Positions 1 to 10,600 of a DNA stretch of 64,000 nucleotides are shown piece by piece; position 1 is the first letter of the stretch; each line of letters opens with the position of its first letter. The stretch lies in the NCBI GenBank assembly GCA_020636445.1, contig JACJXV010000003.1:62001-126000 (forward strand), in the 5' to 3' direction. The stretch is from Lewinellaceae bacterium (GTDB lineage Bacteria; Bacteroidota; Bacteroidia; Chitinophagales; Saprospiraceae). The position numbers were made by a program, and so were the translations under genes. The notes below the pieces were generated by a model that was given only the letters and a program-made list of their open reading frames with translations, was not told where the DNA came from and did no database searches.

Positions 1-9
1 GATGTGAAA

Positions 10-29
10 TTGTTCTTATTTTTGAACAA
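10..29 (+). promoter_or_regulatory. Promoter -7 element inside an inverted repeat, upstream of the metal ATPase
   Basis: TATTTTTG at 17-24 is a perfect match to the Bacteroidota -7 consensus TAnnTTTG and lies 43 bases before the ATPase start. It is embedded in a 6-bp inverted repeat, TTGTTC (10-15) and GAACAA (24-29), with an 8-base spacer. The -33 element would fall outside the window. An operator for a metal-responsive repressor overlapping the promoter is a possible reading, but nothing identifies the regulator. Confidence 0.45.
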
Positions 30-67
30 CAAATTTCTCGGCACTTCAGGTTACCGACTCTAAATAT

Positions 68-2197
68 ATGGCGAATAAAATCATTGAACTACAAGTAGAG
101 GGAATGGATTGTGCAAATTGCGCAGCCAGCATCACTCGTTTTCTGGAACGCAAGGGCCTGGAAGAAGTTTACGTAAATTTTCAAACCAAAGAGGTTCGCT
201 ACCTGGAAAATGAGGAGCTGCTAACTTCCGAACAGGTAAAGCAAGGTATCCAGAAACTTGGGTATACGGTAGTTGAGGAAGATACTCAGCGCTCCTGGTG
301 GACGCTTACCCGTAAGCTGTTATTTGGCGCTGTTTTCACGACACCACTACTTATCGCTCACTTATTGATGTCGGTTGGGGTGCATGTCGGGCCCTTGCAT
401 GATCCCTGGATCCAATTTGCGCTTTGCCTGCCGGTCTTTATTCTCGGGTTCTGGCACTTTGGTCGCAGTGCCTGGAGTTCTGTTCGGGGCGGCGTACCCA
501 ATATGGATGTACTGATCTTCATCGGCGGTACGGCCGCATTTGTTTATAGTCTCATTGGGGCGGTTTTGCAGCAACCTAACTTCATCTTTTTCGAAACCTC
601 AGCTACCATTTTTACCCTCGTTTTGTTAGGGAATTGGATCGAACACCGGGCAGTCAAACAAACTACTACGGCTATTGGGGAGCTAACGCAGTTGCAAGCA
701 GTTAAAGCTCGCCGGATTATGCCCTCGGGAACCATTGTCACGGTAGAACAGGAAGAAATAAAGCCCGGCTTTGTCCTACAGGTTAATGAAGGCGATCAAG
801 TACCCGCGGACGGAAAGATTATTGCCGGAGAAGTAACGGTTGACGAGTCTATGCTTACCGGAGAAAGCCTGCCCCTGCGGCGGGAAATGGGGCAATCGGT
901 GGTTGGTGGTTCCCTGGTAGTCCAGGGGAATATTCAACTGGAGGTATCCGCAGTTGGCCGTTCTTCGATATTGGGGCAAATGATTGAATTGGTCAAAACC
1001 GCTCAGCAGGATAAACCCAATATCCAGCGGTTGGCCGACCGAATTAGTGCGGTTTTTGTGCCGGTTGTTTTATCGATCGCTTTACTCACTTTTGTTATTG
1101 GTCACTGGGGCCTGGATTGGACGGCCCGCCAGGCGCTGATGAACGCCATTGCGGTTCTGGTTATTTCTTGTCCATGCGCTATGGGATTAGCTACGCCCAC
1201 CGCCGTGATGGTTGGTGTAGGTCGCCTGGCGCGCAATGGTATTTTGATCAAAGGAGGCCAAACGGTGGAAGTCCTTAGCCAGATTCGGCAAATGGTATTT
1301 GACAAAACAGGAACCCTCACTACAGGTAAGTTTCGCATTGCCGATTTAGCGATTAAACAAGGTAGCCATGCGGAAATTACTGGGTTGTTATATCACCTCG
1401 AAAAACATTCCTCGCATCCTATTGCTAAGGCCATTGTGGAAAATCTGGCTAGTCAGGTTAATGGGACCTACATAGAATGGAAGAAGGTTTGGGAAGAAAA
1501 AGGCGTTGGTGTCATGGGCGTTGATCAGGCGGGCAATGAATATCAGCTTGGCTCAGCACGAATTCTGGATGAGCCAGGTGAGGAAAAGAGCGAGAACTCT
1601 GTTTTCCTGACCCGGAATGGCGAGTTGCTGGCTTCGCTGCACCTCCAGGATGAGCTCAAACCCGATGCAGCCGCGGCGCTGACTTACCTGCGTGAACACC
1701 AAGTAACGCCGATCATCCTTAGTGGCGACCATCAGGAAAAAACCGCGACTATTGCAGCGGAATTAGGCGTAACCGAATTCTACGCCGGGCAATTACCTCA
1801 GCAAAAGCTATCGATCATTGAACGGCTTAGCCAGGAAGCACCCACCGCCATGGTAGGTGATGGTATTAATGATGCACCAGCGCTGGCCCGGGCAACCCTG
1901 GGGATTTCGTTGAGTAATGCCTCCCAGGCGGCCATACAATCAGCACAGGTCGTTTTGTTGAATGGTAAATTGGAACATTTACCCCGGGCGCTGGCTATTA
2001 GTCAGGCTACGGTACAGACCATTCGGCAAAGCCTGTTTTGGGCATTTGCCTACAACATTGTCGCAATTCCAATAGCAGCTATGGGGTATCTCAATCCGAT
2101 GTGGGGTGCCTTGTTTATGGCCTTTTCTGATGTGGTCGTTATCGGGAATGCTATTCGCTTGCGCACGCGCCGGATTCCCGGCGTGCCTGTCCGATAA
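68..2197 (+). CDS. Heavy-metal (copper-type) P1B-type ATPase
   Basis: Inner-membrane pump that uses ATP to export a soft metal ion, most likely Cu(I). The 709-residue protein has an N-terminal heavy-metal-associated domain with GMDCANC (Cys15 and Cys18). Hydrophobic segments follow, then the CPC ion-binding motif in a membrane helix (Cys368-Pro-Cys370, in SCPCAMGLATPTA). The phosphorylation motif DKTGT starts at Asp412 and the hinge motif GDGINDAP is near 597. CPC with this flanking sequence is typical of CopA-like pumps rather than Zn/Cd ones, but specificity is inferred. The length is near the CopA norm with one HMA domain. No chaperone or regulator gene lies downstream; the next gene is an unrelated lipoprotein. 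The upstream side is cut by the window edge. Confidence 0.93.
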   Translation: MANKIIELQVEGMDCANCAASITRFLERKGLEEVYVNFQTKEVRYLENEELLTSEQVKQGIQKLGYTVVEEDTQRSWWTLTRKLLFGAVFTTPLLIAHLLMSVGVHVGPLHDPWIQFALCLPVFILGFWHFGRSAWSSVRGGVPNMDVLIFIGGTAAFVYSLIGAVLQQPNFIFFETSATIFTLVLLGNWIEHRAVKQTTTAIGELTQLQAVKARRIMPSGTIVTVEQEEIKPGFVLQVNEGDQVPADGKIIAGEVTVDESMLTGESLPLRREMGQSVVGGSLVVQGNIQLEVSAVGRSSILGQMIELVKTAQQDKPNIQRLADRISAVFVPVVLSIALLTFVIGHWGLDWTARQALMNAIAVLVISCPCAMGLATPTAVMVGVGRLARNGILIKGGQTVEVLSQIRQMVFDKTGTLTTGKFRIADLAIKQGSHAEITGLLYHLEKHSSHPIAKAIVENLASQVNGTYIEWKKVWEEKGVGVMGVDQAGNEYQLGSARILDEPGEEKSENSVFLTRNGELLASLHLQDELKPDAAAALTYLREHQVTPIILSGDHQEKTATIAAELGVTEFYAGQLPQQKLSIIERLSQEAPTAMVGDGINDAPALARATLGISLSNASQAAIQSAQVVLLNGKLEHLPRALAISQATVQTIRQSLFWAFAYNIVAIPIAAMGYLNPMWGALFMAFSDVVVIGNAIRLRTRRIPGVPVR

Positions 2198-2287
2198 TTT
2201 TCGGAAAAAACACTAGAAAAGATAACCCTTTTCCTGCGTGGGGCGTTATAAGGTCGCTGAGCTATTAATCGCTCCGCAAGGTAACCC

Positions 2288-3217
2288 ATGAAAAGGTTTT
2301 TTCCCGTTTTACTGGTAGTAGTGGCAGCTCTGGTGGGCTGTGAAAAAGAATTTATCCCGGACGAGATTGTTGCCGAGGCACAGATCGTCGTAGAGGGGTA
2401 TATTGAATCAGGCGCTCAGGCTACTCCTCCTTACGTAATTCTCACCCGCAGTGTACCCTTTTTCTCCGAACTCGACAGCAACCAGTTTAACGACCTGTTT
2501 GTCCACGGGGCCACGGTAGACGTGAATGATGGCGAGCGTACCTTGCGGCTGACAGAGGTGTGCCTGCGCGACTTACCTCCCGAACTACAACGCGAAGCTG
2601 CCCGCGTCTTTGGTTTTTCAGCGGATACAATTGGATTTGACTTCTGTGTGTATACCGACCCTACCTTCGGGATGCTGGGGCAGGAAGGCCGAATATACAC
2701 GCTGCGTATTGATGCGGAAGGGCAGTTGCTGCAGGCAACCACCACCATTCCCCGTCACGTAGGGTTGGACTCCCTGCGTTTTTCAGCGCCTCCGGGAGAA
2801 CCCAATGACACACTGGTGCAATTGCGCTGCTTCCTGAATGACCCGCCAGGTATGCGTAACTACTATCGATACCAAACCCGGATAAATGACGGTCCGCTCT
2901 TAACGCCATTCGGCTCGGTTACGGATGATCTGCTGTTCGATGGGCAATCATTTGCTTTTCCCCTGCCCAAGGCAGAGGCTCGTGGGGCCGATATCGATAT
3001 CAAAACGTTTGGCCTCTACCGCCTGGGAGATACGGTCACCATAAAATGGATGAACCTGGATAAGGCCCATTTCGATTTTTGGAACACGGTGGAATTTAAT
3101 GCAGCCAACCAGGGACCTTTTTCCAGTTATACCCGGGTATCTTCCAATATTCAAGGAGGCTTAGGTATCTGGGGTGGATTATCGGCGAGTTACTACGAAT
3201 TGCCTATCGCGCGGTAA
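2288..3217 (+). CDS. DUF4249-family outer-surface lipoprotein
   Basis: A 309-residue protein with an N-terminal lipoprotein signal (basic MKR, hydrophobic stretch, LVGC with Cys18 as the lipidated residue). The mature start, EKEFIPDEIVAEAQIVVEGYIE, and the later pattern PYVILTRSVPFF are characteristic of the DUF4249 family, which is confined to Bacteroidota and often lies beside TonB-dependent receptors. No such receptor is next to this copy, so its partner is unknown. Function is not established; these proteins are presumed to sit on the outer membrane with a beta-rich fold. About 90 bases separate it from the ATPase and I see no clear promoter in them. Confidence 0.85.
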   Translation: MKRFFPVLLVVVAALVGCEKEFIPDEIVAEAQIVVEGYIESGAQATPPYVILTRSVPFFSELDSNQFNDLFVHGATVDVNDGERTLRLTEVCLRDLPPELQREAARVFGFSADTIGFDFCVYTDPTFGMLGQEGRIYTLRIDAEGQLLQATTTIPRHVGLDSLRFSAPPGEPNDTLVQLRCFLNDPPGMRNYYRYQTRINDGPLLTPFGSVTDDLLFDGQSFAFPLPKAEARGADIDIKTFGLYRLGDTVTIKWMNLDKAHFDFWNTVEFNAANQGPFSSYTRVSSNIQGGLGIWGGLSASYYELPIAR

Positions 3218-3233
3218 TCCGCGTGGAAATATG

Positions 3234-3241
3234 TACCTTCG
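3234..3241 (+). promoter_or_regulatory. Possible -7 element for the oxidoreductase/gldC genes
   Basis: TACCTTCG matches TAnnTTTG at 7 of 8 positions and lies 21 bases before the TTG start at 3263. No convincing -33 TTG is at the right distance, so this is tentative. Confidence 0.3.
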
Positions 3242-3262
3242 GCCCACAAATAGACGTGTACC

Positions 3263-3955
3263 TTGGAAATTATCAAGCACCACAAAACCGCTTTACTTTT
3301 CGGCGCCACCGGACTGGTCGGCAGTCATTGCCTGGAGTTCCTCCTGGCACACGAAGCCTATCAGCGGGTGGTAGTTTTTTCCCGGCGCCCTGTAAAGCGG
3401 GATCATCCCAAATTGGTATCTGTTATAGTGGATTTTTCGCAACTATCGGCCAACGCGGCAGATATGCGAGGGGATGACGTATTTATCTGCCTGGGAACGA
3501 CCCGCGCCAAGGCAGGCTCGGCTGAAGCCTTTCGGGAAGTCGATCTGCATTACAATCTAAAAATTGCAAAACTGGCGCTGGCTGGAGGGTGTAAGCAGTT
3601 ATTGTTGGTTTCCTCGGTGGGTGCCGATCCGGATTCTCCTTTTCTTTATCCCCGTACCAAGGGCGAACTGGAAGTTGCTATCAGCGCTATGCCTTTTTGG
3701 GCGGTACATATTTTTCAGCCAAGTTTTTTACTGGGCGAACGCAACGAAAATCGCTGGGGTGAGAAAGTCGCCGGGATGATTGGTGGCTTCTTTGACCGCA
3801 TCAGCGGGGGTATGCTCACCAAATACCGGCCGATAGAAGCCGAGGTGGTGGCCCAATCGATGGTTAGTGCGGCCCAGCAGCTGCAGGGTGGGGTACAGGT
3901 GCATGCCTCCCATGAATTGCAGGCGCTGGCCGATCTTTTGTATAATCAAGCTTAA
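3263..3955 (+). CDS. NAD(P)-binding Rossmann oxidoreductase (HTATIP2/epimerase-like)
   Basis: A 230-residue atypical short-chain dehydrogenase-like protein. The glycine-rich dinucleotide motif GATGLVG lies near residues 14-20, and VSSVGADP near the middle is typical of the HTATIP2/TIP30-like and NAD(P)H-binding families. The substrate is unknown. The start is TTG at 3263: an in-frame stop (TAG, 3251-3253) lies just upstream and the next in-frame Met comes only after the nucleotide-binding motif, so an ATG start would destroy the fold. The gene ends 9 bases before gldC, suggesting co-transcription. Confidence 0.82.
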   Translation: MEIIKHHKTALLFGATGLVGSHCLEFLLAHEAYQRVVVFSRRPVKRDHPKLVSVIVDFSQLSANAADMRGDDVFICLGTTRAKAGSAEAFREVDLHYNLKIAKLALAGGCKQLLLVSSVGADPDSPFLYPRTKGELEVAISAMPFWAVHIFQPSFLLGERNENRWGEKVAGMIGGFFDRISGGMLTKYRPIEAEVVAQSMVSAAQQLQGGVQVHASHELQALADLLYNQA

Positions 3956-3964
3956 GTTATCATC

Positions 3965-4318
3965 ATGGATACAGTGGTTAAAGAATCCGAAATTCGGATC
4001 AAAGTGGGACTGAATGCCGAAAAAATTCCCGTACAAATTCTCTGGGCTGCTCCCGATAATCCGGGCCACGAGCAGTTTCAGCCAGTGAAAGCCCTTTTGC
4101 TGGCGTTGTTTGACGGAGAACATCAGGATACCCTGAAAATGGACTTGTGGACCAAGGAGCTGCAAGTGGTGGAAATGGATCGGCTTATGTTCCAGACACT
4201 CCGCAGTTTGGCAGACACCTATTATAAGGCTACGCAGAATAAAGAGTTAGCCAGTGATATGCAGCGCTTTGTGCAGTATTTCGGCGAGAAGACAGAAATA
4301 ATTCCGAAAGAACAGTAA
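3965..4318 (+). CDS. gldC: Gliding motility protein GldC
   Basis: A 117-residue soluble protein resembling GldC of Flavobacterium johnsoniae along its length: the SEIRIKVGLNAEKIPVQILW start, the central KMDLWTKELQVVEMD segment, and the ADTYYKATQNK segment. GldC is known as a gliding-associated cytoplasmic protein but is also kept by non-gliding Bacteroidota. Its molecular role is poorly defined. No other gld or spr genes are in the window, so it does not show that this strain glides. It starts 9 bases after the oxidoreductase gene. Confidence 0.9.
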   Translation: MDTVVKESEIRIKVGLNAEKIPVQILWAAPDNPGHEQFQPVKALLLALFDGEHQDTLKMDLWTKELQVVEMDRLMFQTLRSLADTYYKATQNKELASDMQRFVQYFGEKTEIIPKEQ

Positions 4319-4333
4319 AAAAAAAGGATAAGG

Positions 4334-4366
4334 GTTGCGTGTAATTGCTCGACCCGGTTATCTTTG
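4334..4366 (+). promoter_or_regulatory. Promoter of the SRP RNA gene
   Basis: TATCTTTG at 4359-4366 is a perfect TAnnTTTG -7 element, with GTTG at 4334-4337 as a -33 element and a 21-base spacer. The predicted start point, 6-8 bases downstream, coincides with the first base pair of the RNA at 4373. Confidence 0.75.
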
Positions 4367-4372
4367 CAGTCC

Positions 4373-4475
4373 GGTGGACGCACTTGGAGCAGCTCCTCCT
4401 AACCCCCCCAGGGCAGAAATGCAGCAAGGGTACGGAGTTGAGCGCCCGTTGTGCTGTCCACCTTATTTTTTTTCT
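4373..4475 (+). ncRNA. ffs: Signal recognition particle RNA (4.5S type)
   Basis: Short bacterial SRP RNA, the scaffold for Ffh in co-translational targeting. The 5' end GGTGGAC (4373-4379) pairs with GTCCACC (4456-4462), giving one long hairpin of about 90 bases. The apical part carries the conserved domain IV pattern, CCAGGGCAG then AAAT then GCAGCAAGG, corresponding to the Ffh-binding symmetric and asymmetric loops. A T-rich run at 4466-4473 follows the stem and probably ends transcription. A perfect Bacteroidota promoter lies immediately upstream. It is single-copy within the window. Confidence 0.92.
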
Positions 4476-4637
4476 TCTCTTTTGGGGTAGCCTGCCCCAG
4501 AAATCCAGAGATTACAATTAATTAATGTCATCGGGTATAATACTTCCGCCGGGAGGGTTATCTTTACTGGCGACGACAGTAAAATCCACGGCCATTCGTG
4601 GTTAACAGCCCGCGGGGCTAACAAATTGTAATCGCTC
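4476..4637 (+). other. Leader region of the giant secreted protein
   Basis: No gene here. TATCTTTA at 4559-4566 matches the -7 consensus at 7 of 8 positions, about 70 bases before the start codon. The predicted leader holds two small hairpins: CCACG/CGTGG (4586-4601) and AGCCC/GGGCT (4607-4619), the second ending 18 bases before the ATG. Whether they regulate translation cannot be told. Confidence 0.35.
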
Positions 4638-7600
4638 ATGAAGGTCCGCTACACCCTTCCACAAGTATGGCTTGTGGTCATTGCCATCTTCTTTTTTGCT
4701 AGCTCCTCCCTGGTTGGCCAGGTGGTTATCTCCCAGGTTTATGGGGGAGGGAATAACTCTAGCGCTCCATATCAAAATGATTTTATCGAGCTTTTCAATC
4801 GCGGGGTAGTCCCAATCAACCTCAACGGGTGGTCGGTACAGTATACTTCCTCCAGTGGAACTTCCTGGACCAATAAGGTAGATCTTCCCAATTTTAACTT
4901 GCAACCCGGGCAGTATTTCCTCATCCGTTTAGCAGGTGGCACCACCAATGGCATTGCTTTACCTACAGCGGATGCCACAGGAACTATTAATATGAGTGGG
5001 ACCAGTGGCAAGGTTGCATTGGTTAATTCAACAACTGTGCTCACCGGCAGTGGCTGTCCGATGGATGCCTCGGTGTTGGATTTCGTCGGCTATGGCACTG
5101 CAGATTGCCGGGAAGGAGCTTCCGCCGCTCCTGCATTATCCAATACCACAGCGGCGATCCGCCAGGGAGCTGGCTGTACGGATACCAATAGCAATAGCGC
5201 TGATTTTACCGCTACAGCCCCCAATCCACGGAATTCTGCCAGTCCGTTTAACGTTTGCAGCAATGCTACTTTCCCTAATTTGCTGCTCAGCGAGATTGTT
5301 GTGACACCAACAGCAGGAGAATTTATCGAAATTTATAATCCCAATCCTTTTCCCGTCGATTTGAGCAATGTCTATCTGACGGATGCGACGTTTACTGGGT
5401 CGCCAAGTACTTATTATTACAATATTGTCACGGGAATCAATGCCGGTGGCGGTGGCTTTGGGGATTTTCTGGCCCGCTTTCCCGCGGGTGCGATAATTCC
5501 TGCGGGTGCTTACCAAACGGTAGCGCTCAATGGTTCTGACGACTTTTTCACCACCTACGGCGTACAGCCGACGTATGAACTTTACGAAGATGCCATGTCG
5601 GCTGATGGAATTCCCGATATGCGCGAAGGTCTTCCCGGGAGCATCAACAACCAAGGTGGATTAACGAATGACGGGGAAATAGCTATCCTGTTTTATTGGG
5701 ATGGCACCAGTGACCTGGTCAAAGACCTCGATTATGCGCTTTGGGGGGATAAAGCGGAAGCGGTGGATAAATCCGGAATCAGCATCGATGGCCCTGATGC
5801 CAATGCTACGACCAGTGCTTATCTCAATGATACGCCCATCTCCTCGCAGGAGGTTATTTCGGCAAGTGCTCACGCCTCCGGCAGTTCATACCAGCGGATT
5901 GACCTGACGGAAGGGACCGAAACCAAAACGGGAGGTAATGGCGCGAATGGCCATAATGAGACTTCGGAGAACTTATCTGTGACCTGGGGGCAGGCAACTG
6001 TCACCCCTAATGCCATGTATGTTGCTGGCCCGCCTCCTCCACCACCACCGCCACCTGTGGCACTTATCATCAACGAAATTCTTGCCGATCCGGATGCTAC
6101 CAATGGTGATGCCAATGGCGATGGTACTTCTAACACAACTCAGGATGAGTTTGTGGAGATTTATAATGACTCTGGCGCGGATGTTGATATTTCTGGTTGG
6201 ACACTTTCCGATGGGGTGCAGGTGCGCCATACCTTCCCAACAAATACCATCATCAGTAAGGATTGTGCCATCGTAATTTTTGGCGGTGGGACGCCCACTG
6301 GCAAATTTGGTGGGGCAGCTACGCAGATAGCCTCTACCGGGTCATTAGGCCTGAATAATGGCGGGGATGTCGTCACCCTAATGAATGGCGCAACCGTCAT
6401 CGCTAGCTACACCTATGGAAGTGAAGGCGGCGACAACCAGTCGCTCACCCGCGATCCGGATATCACCGGAGCAACTCCGCTGGTGAAACATTCGACCGCC
6501 ACCGGGGCTGCCGGGCGGTTATTCTCCGCGGGGAGCAAAGTGAATGGAACGCGCTTTAGTGGATGTCCGGTACAAAACCAGAGTGTTGTCATTAATGAGG
6601 TGGATTCGGATACGCCCGGCATAGATGAAGCTGAATTCGTCGAACTCTTTGATGGAGGCACTGGCAATACAGCACTGGACGGTTTGGTATTGGTGTTTTT
6701 CAATGGTAATGATGATCTTTCCTACGCCGCTTTCGATCTGGATGGGTACACTACCGATGCCAATGGGTATTTTGTACTGGGGAATGCCGCCGTACCTGGC
6801 GTTGACCTGATTTTTGCCAATAATTTATTACAAAATGGAGCTGATGCAGTAGCCCTTTATCGCGCCAACGCTACCGACTTTCCGACAGGAACGGCCGTGA
6901 CCACTGCCAATCTACAGGATGCCCTCGTGTACGACACTACTGATCCGGATGATAGCGGTTTGCTGGTGCTTTTGAACGCCAACCAGGTGCAGGTTGACGA
7001 AAATGCTAATGGGAGCCAGGTGACTCAATCGATGCAGCGTATACCTAACGGGCAGGGTGGACAACGGAATACGGCTACTTACCTCGCACTACCTCCTACT
7101 CCGGATGGGGTTAATTTCCTGCCTGTTTTTGTCCACGATGTACAGGGGAATGGTTTGGCTTCACCCCTGGTGGGCAGTTTTATTAGTTTGGATGCCATTG
7201 TAACCCTTGATTTCCAGGCTTCGTCCAATAGTGGGGGTAGCCTGCAAGGCTTTTATTTGCAAGAAGAAGATATCGATGCTGATGCTGATCCCCTTAGCTC
7301 CGAAGGGATATTTGTTTACGACCCAGGGCTCCTTACGGATGTTGCCATTGGCGACCGGGTACGTATTGTAGGGAAAGTAACGGAATTTAATGGGCTGACT
7401 GAAATTACCGACTTGGTATCCGTAACGATCGTTTCCTCAGGGAATGTACTCCCAACAGTTACAAACATTACGTTGCCAACGACAGCAGCAACGGACCTGG
7501 AGCCCTATGAAGGCATGTTAGTCAAATTCCCGCAGACCCTCACCGTCACCGGCAATCAGGACTTGGGTCGATTTGGTGAAATATTTTTGTCGGCCAATGG

Positions 7601-10600
7601 CCGCCAAGCTGCCTACACGCAAATCAATGCTCCCGGTCCAGGTGCTTTACCCTACGAACAGGCCCAGGCTCTATACCGCATTTTACTTGATGATACCCTC
7701 AATGGTTCCTACCGCACCCCGGTTTACCATTTGCTGGCCAATGCCGATGTACGGGGAGGAGATGAAATTACCAATCTTTGTGGGGTGCTGGATTATGCAT
7801 TCGGCCAATACCGGGTGCGGCCAACCGTCCGGCCAGTTTTTTCAGCCGAAAACCCACGGCCTGCTCCTCCGGCCTTAGTATGTAATTTGCCGGTGGGCAA
7901 TATGAATCTGCTCAATTATTTCAATGGAGTCAATGGCGTATTTACTACCAGCAACTCCCGGGGGGCCCTTAATCCCACACAGTTTGCCGAGCAACGTGCA
8001 AAAACCATCCAGGCAATCCTGGGAATGAGTTCTGCCATTATTGGGGTACAGGAACTGGAAAATGACGGCTTTGGCTCTGAGAGTGCTATTCAGGATCTCG
8101 TGAATGGTTTAAACGCTGCTACCGGACCGGGGACCTATGCCTTTATTGATCCCGGAGTGCCACAAATTGGTACGGATCAAATAACCGTGGGAATTCTCTA
8201 CCAACCCGCTTTAGTTACGCCCGTTGGCCCTGCTGCGATCCTGGCTACGCCCTCCAGCATATTTAACTTGAATCGACCCTTCCTGGCTCAAACCTTTCAA
8301 CTAAATAGTTTGGGTGAAAAACTTACCATTGCCGTTGTTCACCTAAAGTCTAAAGGTGGACCTCCTTCCTCCGGTCCCAATATCGATATGGGCGATGGCC
8401 AGGCTGCCTGGAACTTGAGCCGGGTACAAGCTGCCCAGGCATTAGCCGATTGGCTGGCCACCGACCCGACAAATAGCGGCGATCCTGACTTCCTGTTGAT
8501 GGGAGATTTTAACGCCTACGCACTTGAAGATCCGCTGACATTACTGGCCACCCAGGGGTACCAAAGTTTGTTGAGCGGTTATTCCTACCAGTTTAACGGT
8601 TATTGGGGATCATTGGATCACATGCTTGCTTCAGCCTGTCTGGCTGGGCAATTAACTTCTGGCCAGAAATGGCATATCAATGCAGATGAATCGCCTACTG
8701 TGTTCAGTTATAACCAAGGTGTTTCGGGCTTTATCAATACGACCGATCCATTCTCCAGTTCGGACCATGATCCACTCGTTAGCTGTTTCGATTTACGTCC
8801 AGTGGGCCCGGTATTGGCAGCCGATACAGTTACCATTTGCAGCGGTGATGTCAGTAGCCTGGTTTTAGCCTCATTACCCCTGGGACCCGACGCAACAAAC
8901 TTTGAATTGCTTGCTGTAACTTATTCCAATGTGACAACCTCTGCAGGTGGGGTGCCAACTACCTTCCCGTTTGCATTTACGGATGTCAATGAACTGGCCG
9001 ATGACCAGTGGGAAAATGCAACGGGTAATGTCGAACTGGTAATCTACGAGATTCGAGCCTATTCAGCGGATGGTTGCCCAGGACCTGTCGCCTCTTATGG
9101 GGTGTATGTACTACCCGAACTTTCGGTCAGCGACACCGTAATGATCATGGGAGTCGATGTAGCCGGTCCGCAAGACTGCGATAGTTTCGAAATGACATTG
9201 GACGTCACGGTGAAAAACACGGGCTATGCCCCGCTGGATAATATTGATCTGGATCTGGACCTCTCTGATCCGGATGCCTTTGGTCCGGCCTTTGGCGGGA
9301 TTGTGGTGCCCCCGGCTTTTGTACCAGGCAAATCGCTGCTGACGAGCAATAATCCGCTCAACGGCGCCTATCCAACCCTGGTGCCCTATAACGGCACGGG
9401 GGACCTGGTCAACGATGCCACGGGATTGCTTAACCCGGGCGATTCGATCACAATCCGGCTGACGATTTTGGTACATACCCCGGATGCACCGGCGGCGATT
9501 GCCAAATCGACGGTGAGTGCGGAAGGTAACTACGAAGGGGATCCACTCTGGCCCAAGGTTGACCCGACGGTTCGCTGTTTTGCCAACGACGCCACCGAAA
9601 CGGCGGTAGGTAACTGCCCGGCACTGAGCTGTGGGCTAACGGCACACAAAGACGTAACGGTGACGATGGACGAAAACTGCGGTGCCTGCATCACCGCCTC
9701 CATGCTGATCCCCAGCCACGATGCGAGCTGCGAACTGCCGCTGGGCGGTTACTACCAGATCCTGATCGAAGGCTATGGGACCTTCTCGGACACGGTGTGC
9801 CTGAGGCGGGATATGTTCCAAACGGAGAAAGTAAAATTCCTGGTGCGGAGTGTAGCCTGTGCCTGTGACCCGGTGTGGGGGTACCTGCACCTGGAAGATA
9901 AGACAGGGCCAGTTGCCGTAAGTGGGAAGAGCCCCCCAACCTTTGAATGCACGGAGATCGACAAGGTGCTCAATGTAACGGCCAGCTGGATGGACAGTAA
10001 ATATGGTTGGTATATAGCCCCACCGACTTTCCGGGATAATTGCTGCCCGGCCAGCTCGATCAAGCTGAAAGTATCGGATGCGATCACGTATCATGATTGT
10101 GACTACATCCAGCAGACGGATGTCTACGCGACAATCAAACGGACGTATATTCCGATTGATTGTTATGGTAATCAGGGGGTAACTTTTGTCCATGAGATCC
10201 GGTTCAACCGCCCTGATGCCAAGTATATTCTGACCAATGCCGCCGAAGTGATTGAAAAGAACGTCTGCGACGGCAATGTGAATGTCCAGGCGATTATGAA
10301 GGAACACCTGAGCTGGAAAGAACGGGGTATCACCTACAACCTGTTTGACCTGCAGTGCAACTTCTCTACCACGATTTCGAAGACGACGACCTTTGATGTA
10401 TGTACCACGGGTAAAAAGATCGAAGTGGAAGTGGAAATCTTTGACTGGTGTGCGAAGGAAGTGATTGCCCGGAAGACCTTCCTGATCAAAGCCTACGATC
10501 AGGAAGCACCAAAGATTGCCTACAAAGGTGGCGAAATTTCTACGGGCCCGATGGATTGCACGGCAACCCTGCCGCTGGATGACGCGGGCCTGGAGAAAGC

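Noticed and set aside
3728..4165. 145-codon minus-strand frame across the oxidoreductase and gldC
   Set aside because: Runs across two well-supported genes and has no family features.
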